Assembly: GCA_020349905.1 (NCBI GenBank)
Contig: CP070702.1
Coordinates: forward strand, 1,604,242 to 1,668,241
Source: Candidatus Eiseniibacteriota bacterium
Lineage (GTDB): Bacteria; Eisenbacteria; RBG-16-71-46; JAFGJU01
Reading direction: 5' to 3'
Length of the DNA stretch: 64,000 nucleotides
Positions 1-9,400 of the stretch are shown piece by piece (the first letter of the stretch is position 1; each line of letters opens with the position of its first letter). The notes below the pieces were generated by a model. That model worked only from the letters and a program-made list of their open reading frames with translations. It had not been told where the DNA came from and did no database searches. A program made the position numbers and the translations under genes.

Positions 1-18
1 AGGCGAGAAGCGAGCAGA

Positions 19-2439
19 ATGCGCCTGGAGGAGGGGAAGACGCTGGATTTTGTCTTTGTCCTTCAATGTAACCCTTGTCCGAACAACCTGACCCTGAGGG
101 GAGCGATCGACGCCTACTACGACGTCCGTTTGTCCGGCGGACCGTTTCGACATACCTGTTTTGTGCTCGCCAACGCCAGCCACGTGCTAGCAGCGGGGAA
201 GCGGCTCGACGGAGATTTCGGGTGTAGTGCGGTCTCTTTGCCTCCCAAATGCGCTAGCCCGGAATCAGAATGTTCTCTGGTTATTAGAGATGACTCGGAC
301 GGCCAGGACAGGCTGAGGGTGGCGTGCGCAGAGCCTTGCGTCGTGCACTTCAGGTGTCGACTGCTGCGCGACTTCCAGGCGGCGGACCTGGAAGTGCCCG
401 GCCCGGAGGCGACTCGGTACGGCCCGGTCTCTGACCTGAAAGTCTTCACCCTCACGGAGTCGGGCATTCAGGCCAGCGACTCTGAGCTGCCTGCATCTCT
501 GTCCCGGGAGGCGGGCCCGCCTCTGAAATCACTCGACGTCGACTCGCTTCGCACGAAGCTGGGCATAGACGCTCGATTGGGTGATACGGACATCGTTGTT
601 CCGAAGGCCTGGGAATCCCGGCTTAAGAATGCCGTGGGGAAGGTTCTGGGCAAGGAAGAGAAAGGCGGAATCGTCTTCGTCACAGGGCAGCCCGGCTCAG
701 GGAAGACCGTCTTCCTTTATCTGGTGTGCAAAGAGCTGCTGGCGAGAGGCGGAAATGTCTCGTGGCTGTCGGGGCCGCTGGTTGAACATAACGAAGACGT
801 TGTTCTCTTCGACGACCTGGACAGGCTGGCGTCGAACGTGTTTTCTTCTCTTGTCTCGCGACCTCCTTCACGAGCGTTGTTCTCCTGCCGCGTTCACGAA
901 CTGGAGTACCTGAAGAGTCTCCTGGGAGAGAGATTCTTCAGCCACTCCGAGGTTTCGGTGGAGCTCTCTGGTGTTGAGAACCGTCGGTTCATCCGGGACG
1001 TGGCCGGCAACATGGCCAGGAATATGGACATCGATATCCTGCCTGGGGCGCTATCTGCGCTGGCCAGAAGGAAGGGCATTGTCCCCCTTTTCGTAACGAC
1101 CCTCCTTGAAGAAATCCGGGCCAAGGGCGGCAGCAAACTGACCGTGGCGCTCGCGAGTCGAATGCCGACTGCTTTTGCCCAGGTCATCCTGAGGGCGCTC
1201 GATTCCACTCTGCGAGCTCTGAACACACAGAAGGAGCGGAAGGTGAGAGTCCTCGTTCTTGCGGCTCTTGCCCTCTACGGGAAGCCGATTAACTTCCTGC
1301 ACCTCAGGGCCGTGGAGTTACAGCTCGCCAAGAGAATCGAGGAAGGGGCACCAAGAGTGAAGAGGTTCAAGCGCGGACATCTGCCGCTTCCTCTGCGGGA
1401 GGCCCCCGATACGGGGAGAATCTGGTTCATTCACGACGCGTGGTCCGACGTCCTTAGAAGTCCTGAGATGGTCTCGCAGAAATCCGCGACCGGACGGCTG
1501 CTCTCCGGTCTAATGCAGAGAGTCGAGCTGGGACAGTTTCTCCGCAGCAGCCTGAGAGAAGCCATCGATGAGTCCACGCGTGCGGCAAGGGAGAGTGCGA
1601 AGGAAGGAAGAGAGCTGACTTCTCTCATCAGGGACGCGGTTGAGAGAAAGTGGTTTGACATACTGCCATCGGATTTTCCGGCGGCGCTGGTGGAATACGA
1701 GGGTGGAAATCTCTCAAAGGGAACGCTCGACCTCTTCAAAGAGTGTTCGTGGAAATGCATGGAAGCATCCAGACCGGGTCGTAAGTCCGAGAGAGATCTC
1801 AAGCTCTCCGCGGACGCTCTCTCCGAGGCGGCAAACTACTACAAACGTCGCGCGGACTGGAGCGCTTACGCCGGAATCAGGGGTGGTCTCGGGCTAGTCC
1901 ACTTGCGGCTGGCTGAGATGGGGGTAGAACCGGCGAAGAATCTGGGTGAGGCTCGAGTTCTTCTCGAGGAAGCTGCTGACCTCCACAGAAGAGAGGAGAG
2001 TTGGCTGGACTATCCTGAGGCCCTCGGCAGCCTGTGGCGGGTCTACTTCGGGCTTGCCGAGATGGGCATCGAGTCACAACGGTACCTTGACCTTTCGGTT
2101 CAGGTTCTCTCGGAGGCCCTCGGATTGTACGAGCGGCAGGAGAGGTGGGGACACTACGCCAGGGCGAGTCAAGACTTGGGACGCACGTATGCTACACTTG
2201 CCGAGGCTGGATTTGAACCCGAGACGAACTTGAAGTCGGCGGTCGAGACTCTGTCGAAGGCCAAGGAACTTCACGAAGAGCAGGAAGACTGGAAGAGCTA
2301 CGCAAAGACTGTGACCTTCCTCGCAGACGGCTATGCCAGGCTGGCCGAGATGGGGGTAGAGTCAAAGAAGAACGAGGCACTGGCGGCAACCGCGACTCTC
2401 GAGATAGAACGTGCCAGGGACAAGCTGTCAACGTCGTGA
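19..2439 (+). CDS. P-loop ATPase with C-terminal helical repeats (STAND-like)
   Basis: Large protein of at least 806 residues. A Walker A motif GQPGSGKT lies at residues 223-230 and a Walker B-like VVLFDDLDRL near 263, so the centre is an NTP-binding module. The C-terminal third (about 600-790) holds four repeats of roughly 47 residues, each with a LAEMG(V/I)E-type core followed by charged helices, resembling TPR/SEL1-like protein-binding repeats. This architecture (N-terminal region of unknown fold, NTPase, helical repeats) fits STAND-type signalling ATPases, but I cannot assign a partner or signal. The reading frame is open back to base 1 with no stop, so the ATG at 19 may be internal and the gene may extend upstream. 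No membrane segment is visible. Function unknown. Confidence 0.7.
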   Translation: MRLEEGKTLDFVFVLQCNPCPNNLTLRGAIDAYYDVRLSGGPFRHTCFVLANASHVLAAGKRLDGDFGCSAVSLPPKCASPESECSLVIRDDSDGQDRLRVACAEPCVVHFRCRLLRDFQAADLEVPGPEATRYGPVSDLKVFTLTESGIQASDSELPASLSREAGPPLKSLDVDSLRTKLGIDARLGDTDIVVPKAWESRLKNAVGKVLGKEEKGGIVFVTGQPGSGKTVFLYLVCKELLARGGNVSWLSGPLVEHNEDVVLFDDLDRLASNVFSSLVSRPPSRALFSCRVHELEYLKSLLGERFFSHSEVSVELSGVENRRFIRDVAGNMARNMDIDILPGALSALARRKGIVPLFVTTLLEEIRAKGGSKLTVALASRMPTAFAQVILRALDSTLRALNTQKERKVRVLVLAALALYGKPINFLHLRAVELQLAKRIEEGAPRVKRFKRGHLPLPLREAPDTGRIWFIHDAWSDVLRSPEMVSQKSATGRLLSGLMQRVELGQFLRSSLREAIDESTRAARESAKEGRELTSLIRDAVERKWFDILPSDFPAALVEYEGGNLSKGTLDLFKECSWKCMEASRPGRKSERDLKLSADALSEAANYYKRRADWSAYAGIRGGLGLVHLRLAEMGVEPAKNLGEARVLLEEAADLHRREESWLDYPEALGSLWRVYFGLAEMGIESQRYLDLSVQVLSEALGLYERQERWGHYARASQDLGRTYATLAEAGFEPETNLKSAVETLSKAKELHEEQEDWKSYAKTVTFLADGYARLAEMGVESKKNEALAATATLEIERARDKLSTS

Positions 2440-2466
2440 CCGGTCGGTAAGAGCGGCGGGTGGTTT

Positions 2467-2535
2467 ATGATAGGCAAGACCGTCTCTGTCTCTGGCCATT
2501 CAATCCTCAAGACACCCTTCCGAGGGGGCGAGTAG
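2467..2535 (+). pseudogene. Remnant of a Ser/Thr kinase N-terminus
   Basis: A 22-codon frame begins MIGKTVS, then reads HSILK before a TAG. The first 21 bases match the start of the kinase gene at 16303 at 19 positions, and both kinases in this window begin MIG(K/R)xxSHYxxLEK. It looks like the decayed or truncated 5' end of a third member of this kinase family, 27 bases after the preceding gene. A chance match or a real micropeptide cannot be excluded. Confidence 0.4.
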
Positions 2536-2917
2536 TGTAGTCTAGGGGGAACTGTCTACTTTTCAATAGATTACGGGCCGGCAGGCTCTGTGACGAGACA
2601 GTCCTCACCATGGAGTGCAGACATTTCGCCACCTCCCAGGAGCTACCGGAGAATATTACACAATATTCAAGTCTATTCTACATTTGTGGGCATCTGAGTG
2701 CGCCTGTCTGTCCGTAACTCTTTGTCTATTAAGGAGATAGATTTCTGGCACAAAGCTTGTTTAGTGATTGCTGAGGATGGAAACACATGGACGCCCGGCA
2801 GAGAGACAGCGCGCCCGTCGTGCGGGGTCTCATGTCTATGGGGACGCACACGGCACACAGCGGGAAGAGCACGACCCCGAGACCAGGGGCCATGCTTATG
2901 AGGACGCACAGGGACTT
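2536..2917. other. Intergenic region before the efflux operon
   Basis: No convincing gene. An AT-rich patch at about 2651-2690 is the best place for the efflux-operon promoter, but I see no good -35/-10 pair. A 20-base block with the core TATG-N-GGACGCACA occurs twice, at 2831-2850 and 2891-2910, exactly 60 bases apart; the second copy sits just before the chosen TolC-family start. Confidence 0.4.
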
Positions 2918-4288
2918 ATGAGACGGTTAATGACTTTGGCTTTGGCGGTGGCTCTCGTCGTTCTGGCTTGGACCTATTACGGAACGGCTCTGGCCGGAGA
3001 ACGCTCCGACGCCAAGAGAAGGGCTCGCTCCGTCGGCGCGATGCTGGAATCGGAGAGACGGGCAGATCTGACTTTCGATTCTACTGCGACAGTGGAAGAC
3101 TATCTCGCGCTGGCGATGGAACGCAGTCCTGCTCTCAGAGCCGCCTACAACCGGTGGGTCGCCGCGCTGCGTAACTCCGACCACGCGGGCGCGCTTCCGG
3201 ATCCCGTATTCTCCTACGGCTACTTCCTTGAAAGCATCGAGACGAGGGTCGGGCCTCAGGAACAGAGATTCGGTCTGCGGCAGGCGTTTTCGTGGTTCGG
3301 GACACTCGGGGCGAAGAGAGACATGTCGTTCGCCGCCTCCGAGGCCGCCTTCCAGAAGTTCGAGTCGGAGCGGTTGAAGCTTTTTTATCAGGTCAAGGTC
3401 GCGTACTACGACTACTACTTCATAGGGCAGGACCTCAGTATAACTCGAGAGAACCTGGAGCTGCTCAAGTTCTGGGAGTCGGTCGTCCGCTCCAAGTACA
3501 AGGTCGGGTTGAAGCAACACCCGGACTTGATAAAGGTGCAGGTGGAGCTCGGAAAGCTGGAGGTCCATCTGCGCACGCTGGAGGAGAAGACGGAGCCGGC
3601 CGCGGCGAGAATGAGGGCGTTACTCAATCTGCAAGAGAACGAGCCCATACCGGTCCCCTCAGTAGTCACCGTGGAAGAGGCAGCACTGCAGGAGGAGTTG
3701 GTCATTGCGGCCGTGAAGTTAAACAACCCGGACCTGCGGGCGCTGTCGCATCTTGTCGAGCGTGAGGAGGCCGGAGTTCGGCTGGCGAAGAAGCTCTCCA
3801 TGCCGAGTTTCTCCGTCGGAGTTGACTATATCCAGACGGGCGAGGCGCTCAATCCGGACATGCCCGAGGGCGGGAAAGACCCGTGGATGGTGGGAGCCAG
3901 TGTTACGCTGCCGCTCTGGCTCGGCAAGAACAGTGCGCGCACGGCTGAAGCGACGGCTCGCAGGGAGGCGGCGAAGTACGGCGCTCTCGATGCTGAGAAC
4001 CGGCTGGCGGCAGCAACAGAGAAGGTGTTGTTTGAGTACTCCGATGCCCTGCGCAAGACGAAACTGTATCGCGACGGCCTGGTGCCGAAGGCACAGCAGT
4101 CGCTCAACTCCAGCTATGCGGCGTACCAGGCCGGCGAGACCGATTTCCTCAATGTCCTGGACGCCCAGCGCCAGCTCCTGGATTTTCAGCTGACCGTGGC
4201 ACGAGAGAAGACCCGGCTGGCCACGAAGCGCGCCGAGCTGGAGATGCTGACCGGGTCGGAAATTGGCGACGACCTTCTTGGAGAGTGA
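2918..4288 (+). CDS. TolC/CusC-family outer-membrane efflux protein
   Basis: Outer-membrane channel component of a tripartite efflux pump. The chosen ATG at 2918 gives a clean signal peptide (MRRLMTLALAVALVVLAW…) ahead of the helical barrel protein; the frame continues upstream to a TTG at 2768, but that stretch is low-complexity and hydrophilic. The mature part has the two-fold repeated long helices of the OEP family, including a LPDPVFSYG-like segment near the N-terminus and the C-terminal YQAGETDFLNVLDAQRQLLDFQ segment typical of these channels. It is followed after 31 bases by the periplasmic adaptor and then the RND pump, so the three genes form one operon. Substrate is taken from the neighbours: monovalent heavy metal (Cu/Ag-type). 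Confidence 0.85.
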   Translation: MRRLMTLALAVALVVLAWTYYGTALAGERSDAKRRARSVGAMLESERRADLTFDSTATVEDYLALAMERSPALRAAYNRWVAALRNSDHAGALPDPVFSYGYFLESIETRVGPQEQRFGLRQAFSWFGTLGAKRDMSFAASEAAFQKFESERLKLFYQVKVAYYDYYFIGQDLSITRENLELLKFWESVVRSKYKVGLKQHPDLIKVQVELGKLEVHLRTLEEKTEPAAARMRALLNLQENEPIPVPSVVTVEEAALQEELVIAAVKLNNPDLRALSHLVEREEAGVRLAKKLSMPSFSVGVDYIQTGEALNPDMPEGGKDPWMVGASVTLPLWLGKNSARTAEATARREAAKYGALDAENRLAAATEKVLFEYSDALRKTKLYRDGLVPKAQQSLNSSYAAYQAGETDFLNVLDAQRQLLDFQLTVAREKTRLATKRAELEMLTGSEIGDDLLGE

Positions 4289-4319
4289 AGTGGAGATCCT
4301 TCTTTGAGGGAACAGCGTT

Positions 4320-6395
4320 ATGAATAGCAAAAGGACGACTCGTATTGACTGGCGCGGGCTGATACCGCGCGGACGTCTCGCGATAATCGCGCTGATTGTC
4401 GTGGCAGGTGTGGCGTTCACGCTGGGTGGGCTCTTGCTGGGTGGCGGAAAATCGAGAGAGCCGGCTCACGGAATCTCGCTTGAGCAAAGCGCCTCCGAAT
4501 CATCGAAACACACGCTGTGGACGTGCTCCATGCACCCGCAGATTCAATTGCCTAAACCTGGCAAATGTCCCATCTGTTTCATGGACCTCATCCCCGTGGA
4601 AACGGGTAGCGACGGAGACGAGCTGGACCCCAACCAGATTCGCATGTCCGAGACGGCCGTCAAGCTCGCGAATATCCAGACAACGCCGGTGATAAGAGCC
4701 TACGCGGAGCGCTCCATTCGCATGGTGGGTAAGCTGGACTACGACGAGACCAGAGTCGCCTACATGACGGCCTGGGTACCGGGTCGTCTGGATCGTCTCT
4801 TCGTGGACTACACGGGGGCTCGCGTTTCCAAGGGCGATCACATGGTTCACATGTATTCACCCGAGCTCATCGCGACACAGGAAGAGCTGCTGCAGGCCAT
4901 CAAGGCGGTCCGGGCGCTGGACAACGGCGGAAGCATCGTGCTGAAGAACACGGCAAGGGAGACCGTTACCTCGGCCCGCGAGAAGCTTCGCCTCTACGGT
5001 CTTTCTGACGAACAGATAGCTGAGATAGAGAGCGCCGGCGAACCCAGATCCCACCTGACAATACAGGCGCCCATAGGCGGTGTCGTCGTTCACAAGGACG
5101 CGCGAGAGGGAATGTACGTCCAGACCGGTACTCGCATCTACACCATCGCAGACCTGTCGAAGCTGTGGGTGCTTCTGGAGGCGTACGAATCCGACCTGCC
5201 TTGGCTCAAGTACGGCCAGCACATCGCGTTCACGTCCCCGTCTTTTCCGGGCGAGACCTTCGACGCCGTCATCAGCTTCATCGATCCGGTCGTGGACCCC
5301 AAGACCCGAACCGTGGACGTTCGGGCCGTGGTTTCAAACGAGGACGGCCGCCTGAAACCGCAGATGTTCGTGAGCGGAGTGGTGTTCTCGCAATTGGGCG
5401 GTAACGGTAACGTCATGTCGTTGAAGCTCGCCGGAAAGTGGATTTGCCCGACGCATCCCGAGATCGTCAAGGACGGCCCGGGTAAGTGCGACGTCTCCGG
5501 AAGGGACCTGGTGCCTGCCGAACAGCTGGGTTTCACGGCGGGTGAGAGCACCTCTGCCGGGGCGCCGCTGCTCATCCCGGCCACCTCCCCCCTGGTCACG
5601 GGTAAGCGAGCCGTGGTGTACGTCCAGATTCCGAGTGAGAGAGGACCCATTTTCGAGGGTCGCCAGGTCGTGCTGGGTCCGCGAGCGGGCGAATACTACG
5701 TCGTCGCAGAGGGTCTCGAGGAAGGCGAGCTGGTTGTCACGAACGGGGCGTTCAAGATTGACAGCGAGCTGCAGATTCAGGCGAAGCCCAGCATGATGTC
5801 TCCGGAAGGAGGGGTGGCGGTGGCCGTTCACGACCACGGTCAGGAGACATCGCCGAAGGCACAGGAGAAGGTGCCTGTCTCTGAGGCAGAGGACGAGGGA
5901 GAGCACGCAGAACGGCTGGAGGTTTCAGAAGAAGCGCGAGCGGCTCTAACGCCCCTGTACGACGCATACTTCAAGACACAGATGGCGCTGGCCAACGACG
6001 AGCTTGAAACAGCCAAGAAAGGGTTCGCCGAGCTGGCGAGCGGTGTCGAGTCCACAGACATGGGACTTTTCGCGGGTGAGGCCCACGCACCCTGGATGAA
6101 GATGTCAGGAGCACTGACGGCCGCCAGCAAGACGGGCAAATCTGCGAAGGAAATCGAAACTGCGCGCGACGCCTTCTTCCACGTCTCTCTGGCAATCATC
6201 GACCTGCATGACGCCTTCGGTCATGCGACTGGTGATACGTACTATCTAGTTTTTTGTCCGATGGCTCGTGACAACGAGGGCGCACACTGGCTCCAAAAGG
6301 AAGACGTCGTCTGGAACCCGTTCTACGGCGAATCCATGCTGCGTTGCGGAGAGATCAAACAGGAACTGCACGCTCAGAAGCTGACGACGGAGTAG
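4320..6395 (+). CDS. CusB-type periplasmic adaptor with two heavy-metal-binding domains and a DUF3347-like tail
   Basis: Membrane-fusion protein of 691 residues linking the RND pump to the outer-membrane channel. After one N-terminal membrane helix (about 20-42) comes a heavy-metal-binding domain with WTCSMHP and CPICFMDL motifs (about 60-90), then the adaptor hairpin and barrel domains. A second copy of the metal-binding domain (WICPTHP…CDVSGRDL) is inserted near residue 375, and the C-terminus (about 540-690) looks like DUF3347, ending with an FCPMA segment. Ordinary CusB proteins are about 400 residues, so this is a strongly elaborated form. In the second domain the usual CPxC pair is reduced to C-D-V-S, so one metal ligand may be lost. 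Seven bases separate it from the pump gene. Confidence 0.88.
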   Translation: MNSKRTTRIDWRGLIPRGRLAIIALIVVAGVAFTLGGLLLGGGKSREPAHGISLEQSASESSKHTLWTCSMHPQIQLPKPGKCPICFMDLIPVETGSDGDELDPNQIRMSETAVKLANIQTTPVIRAYAERSIRMVGKLDYDETRVAYMTAWVPGRLDRLFVDYTGARVSKGDHMVHMYSPELIATQEELLQAIKAVRALDNGGSIVLKNTARETVTSAREKLRLYGLSDEQIAEIESAGEPRSHLTIQAPIGGVVVHKDAREGMYVQTGTRIYTIADLSKLWVLLEAYESDLPWLKYGQHIAFTSPSFPGETFDAVISFIDPVVDPKTRTVDVRAVVSNEDGRLKPQMFVSGVVFSQLGGNGNVMSLKLAGKWICPTHPEIVKDGPGKCDVSGRDLVPAEQLGFTAGESTSAGAPLLIPATSPLVTGKRAVVYVQIPSERGPIFEGRQVVLGPRAGEYYVVAEGLEEGELVVTNGAFKIDSELQIQAKPSMMSPEGGVAVAVHDHGQETSPKAQEKVPVSEAEDEGEHAERLEVSEEARAALTPLYDAYFKTQMALANDELETAKKGFAELASGVESTDMGLFAGEAHAPWMKMSGALTAASKTGKSAKEIETARDAFFHVSLAIIDLHDAFGHATGDTYYLVFCPMARDNEGAHWLQKEDVVWNPFYGESMLRCGEIKQELHAQKLTTE

Positions 6396-6402
6396 CGACC
6401 TG

Positions 6403-9400
6403 ATGACTCAACAATCACGACAAACAGATTCACAGCGACCGTCATTCCTGGACCGTGTCATTCGATATTGCCTCGAGAACAAGCTCGTCGTCGTGATGGT
6501 GATGCTCGTCCTGGTGGCCTGGGGCACAATGGTCGCCCCCTTCGACTGGCGAATCCCGGGCCTCGTGCGTGACCCTGTGCCCGTGGATGCGATTCCCGAC
6601 ATCGGCGAGAACCAGCAAATTGTCTTCACCGAGTGGATGGGGCGCTCTCCCCAGGACGTGGAAGACCAGATAACCTATCCTCTCACCGTGTCCATGCTCG
6701 GCATCCCCGGTGTCAAAACCATCCGGAGCTACTCTTTCTTCGGCTTCTCCAGCATATACGTGATCTTCAAGGACGACGTAGAGTTCTACTGGTCCAGGGC
6801 CAGAGTGCTTGAAAAGCTCAATTCGTTGCCTGGCGGGACAATCCCGGAGGGAGTCCAGCCCGCGCTCGGCCCAGACGCCACGGCTCTTGGTCAGGTGTTC
6901 TGGTACACACTGGAAGGCCGTGACGAAGACGGTCAGCCCACCGGCGGGTGGGACTTGCACGAGCTGCGTTCGATTCAGGATTGGACGGTGCGGTACGCCC
7001 TCCAGTCGGCGGACGGGGTGTCTGAAGTAGCCTCCGTGGGCGGCTTCATCCAGGAATACCAGGTCGACGTCAACCCGGATGCGATGCGGGCACACGGAGT
7101 GACCCTGAACGAGATCTTTAACGCCGTGAGGATGTCCAACGTCGACGTGGGCGCGAAGACCATAGAGATAAACAGGGCCGAATACGTTATCCGAGGTCTG
7201 GGATTCATCAAGGGCGTGGAAGACATCGAGAAGACCGTCGTGAGACAGTCCGGCCACGTGCCGATCCGGGTCTCCGACGTGGCGACTGTCTCTCTGGGCC
7301 CGGCGCTGCGCCGGGGCGCGCTCGACAAGGGAGGCGCTGAGGTAGTCGGTGGAGTAGTGGTCGTTCGCTACGGCGAGAATCCCCTGGCCACAATCAAGAA
7401 CGTCAAGGTGAAGATAGAAGAGATATCCCCCGGCCTTCCGAAGAAGACCCTCCCTGACGGGAGCATTTCGAAGGTGACCATCGTTCCGTTCTACGACCGC
7501 ACAGGGCTCATCTACGAGACCCTGGGCACGCTCAACACGGCCCTGGTGGACGAAATACTGGTCACCATCATCGTCATCATAATCATGGTCATGCACCTCC
7601 GCAGCTCCCTGCTCATCTCCGGTCTGTTGCCTCTGACGGTGCTCATGACCTTCATCGCCATGAAGCTCTTCGGCGTGGATGCCAACATCGTGGCCCTGTC
7701 GGGCATCGCGATAGCCATCGGCACGATCGTGGACATGGGAATCGTCATTTGCGAGAACATTCTCAAGCACATGGACGCCGCTCATCCCGACGAGAACCGC
7801 CTGGAGGTTGTGTTCAGGGCCGCCTCAGAGGTGGGGAGTGCCGTTCTCACGGCCATCGCCACTACCGTGGTCTCGTTTTTACCGGTTTTCACCATGGAGG
7901 CGGCAGAAGGCAAACTGTTTAAGCCCCTGGCGTTCACGAAGACCTTCGCCCTCATAGCTTCGGTCATAGTTGCGCTCACGATCATACCTCCGCTGGCCCA
8001 CCTGCTGTTCACGAGAGGCAAGGAGCTCGGCCGCTCTAGAAACCTGTGGCCGCTGGGGCTCATTCTGGCCGGGCTCGCCGCGTTCGTGTTCTCTTTCTGG
8101 TTCACTGGTCTGCTGCTTGTGGCTGTGGCGGCGTACCTGCGCTTGAAGCACCGGCTGCCCGGTAGGGTCACGTCAAGGGTGCAGCGCTACTTCAACTACG
8201 TGGTCGTGGTCATCGTGGCGTGGCTCCTGGCCGGACACTGGGAACCTCTCGGCGTGGGAAAAGGCGTTGTCATAAACTTCATATTCGTGGTCTTGCTGCT
8301 CGGCGGCATTCTTATCCTCTTTCAGCTCTTCATACGGGTCTACGAACCGATACTTCGCTGGTGCCTGTCGCACAAGCTGCTGTTTCTCTCCATGCCGGCT
8401 CTTCTCGTGCTGCTGGGGCTGACCGTGTGGCTCGGGTTCGGCAAGGTGCTCGGCTGGGCGCCCGGCTGGGTTCGTTCCTCGGGTCCCTTCGTGGCCGCGA
8501 GCCATGCCTTCCCGGGGCTGGGCAAGGAATTCATGCCCGATCTGGACGAGGGTTCGTACCTGTGGATGCCCACGACCATGCCGCACGCTTCGATAGGGGA
8601 AGCGCTGGACGTGCTCCAGCAACAGGACAAGGCCTTCAGTTCGATCCCGGAGATCGAGTCCGCCGTGGGCAAGCTGGGACGTGCAGATTCGCCGCTCGAC
8701 CCGGCCCCGATATCCATGGTGGAGACGGTCATCAACTACAAGCCCGAGTACATAGTGGACGAGGATGGACATCGTCTCAGGTTCAAGTACGACCTAGAGA
8801 AGCAAGAGTTCGTCCGCGACGCGTTCGGTGAGCTCATTCCTGACGAGCGCGGCAAACCTTACCGCAATTGGCGAGACCACATCCGAACGCCGGACGACAT
8901 ATGGGACGAGATAGTCAAGGCCGGGAAGCTCATCGGTACAACGTCGGCGCCCAAGTTGCAGCCGATTGCAGCACGCATCGTGATGCTCCAGTCCGGCATG
9001 CGTGCCCCGATGGGTGTAAAAGTGAGGGGTCCTGACCTGGAGACCATCGAGACGGTCGGCCTGGAGATTGAGAAATACCTCAAACAGGTTCCGTCTGTTG
9101 AACCGACAGCCGTTGTGGCGGACCGCATCGTGGGCAAACCCTACCTGGAAATCGACATCGATCGTGAGAAGATAGCACGCTACGGGATCAGTGTGCGCGC
9201 CGTGCAGGACGTCATCGAGGTGGCGGTGGGCGGGCGACGCCTGACGACCACGGTGGAAGGCCGGGAAAGGTATCCGGTCCGAGTCCGTTACCAGCGCGAG
9301 TTGCGCAACAGCATAGAGGAACTGGAGAAGGTACTGGTCTCCGCCAGCGACGGCACCCAGATTCCCATCATCGAACTTGCAGAGATAAGGTTCGTGCGAG

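Noticed and set aside
2650-2690. Sigma-70 promoter for the efflux operon (TTACAC-N17-TACATT)
   Set aside because: The -35 box matches consensus at only two of six positions.
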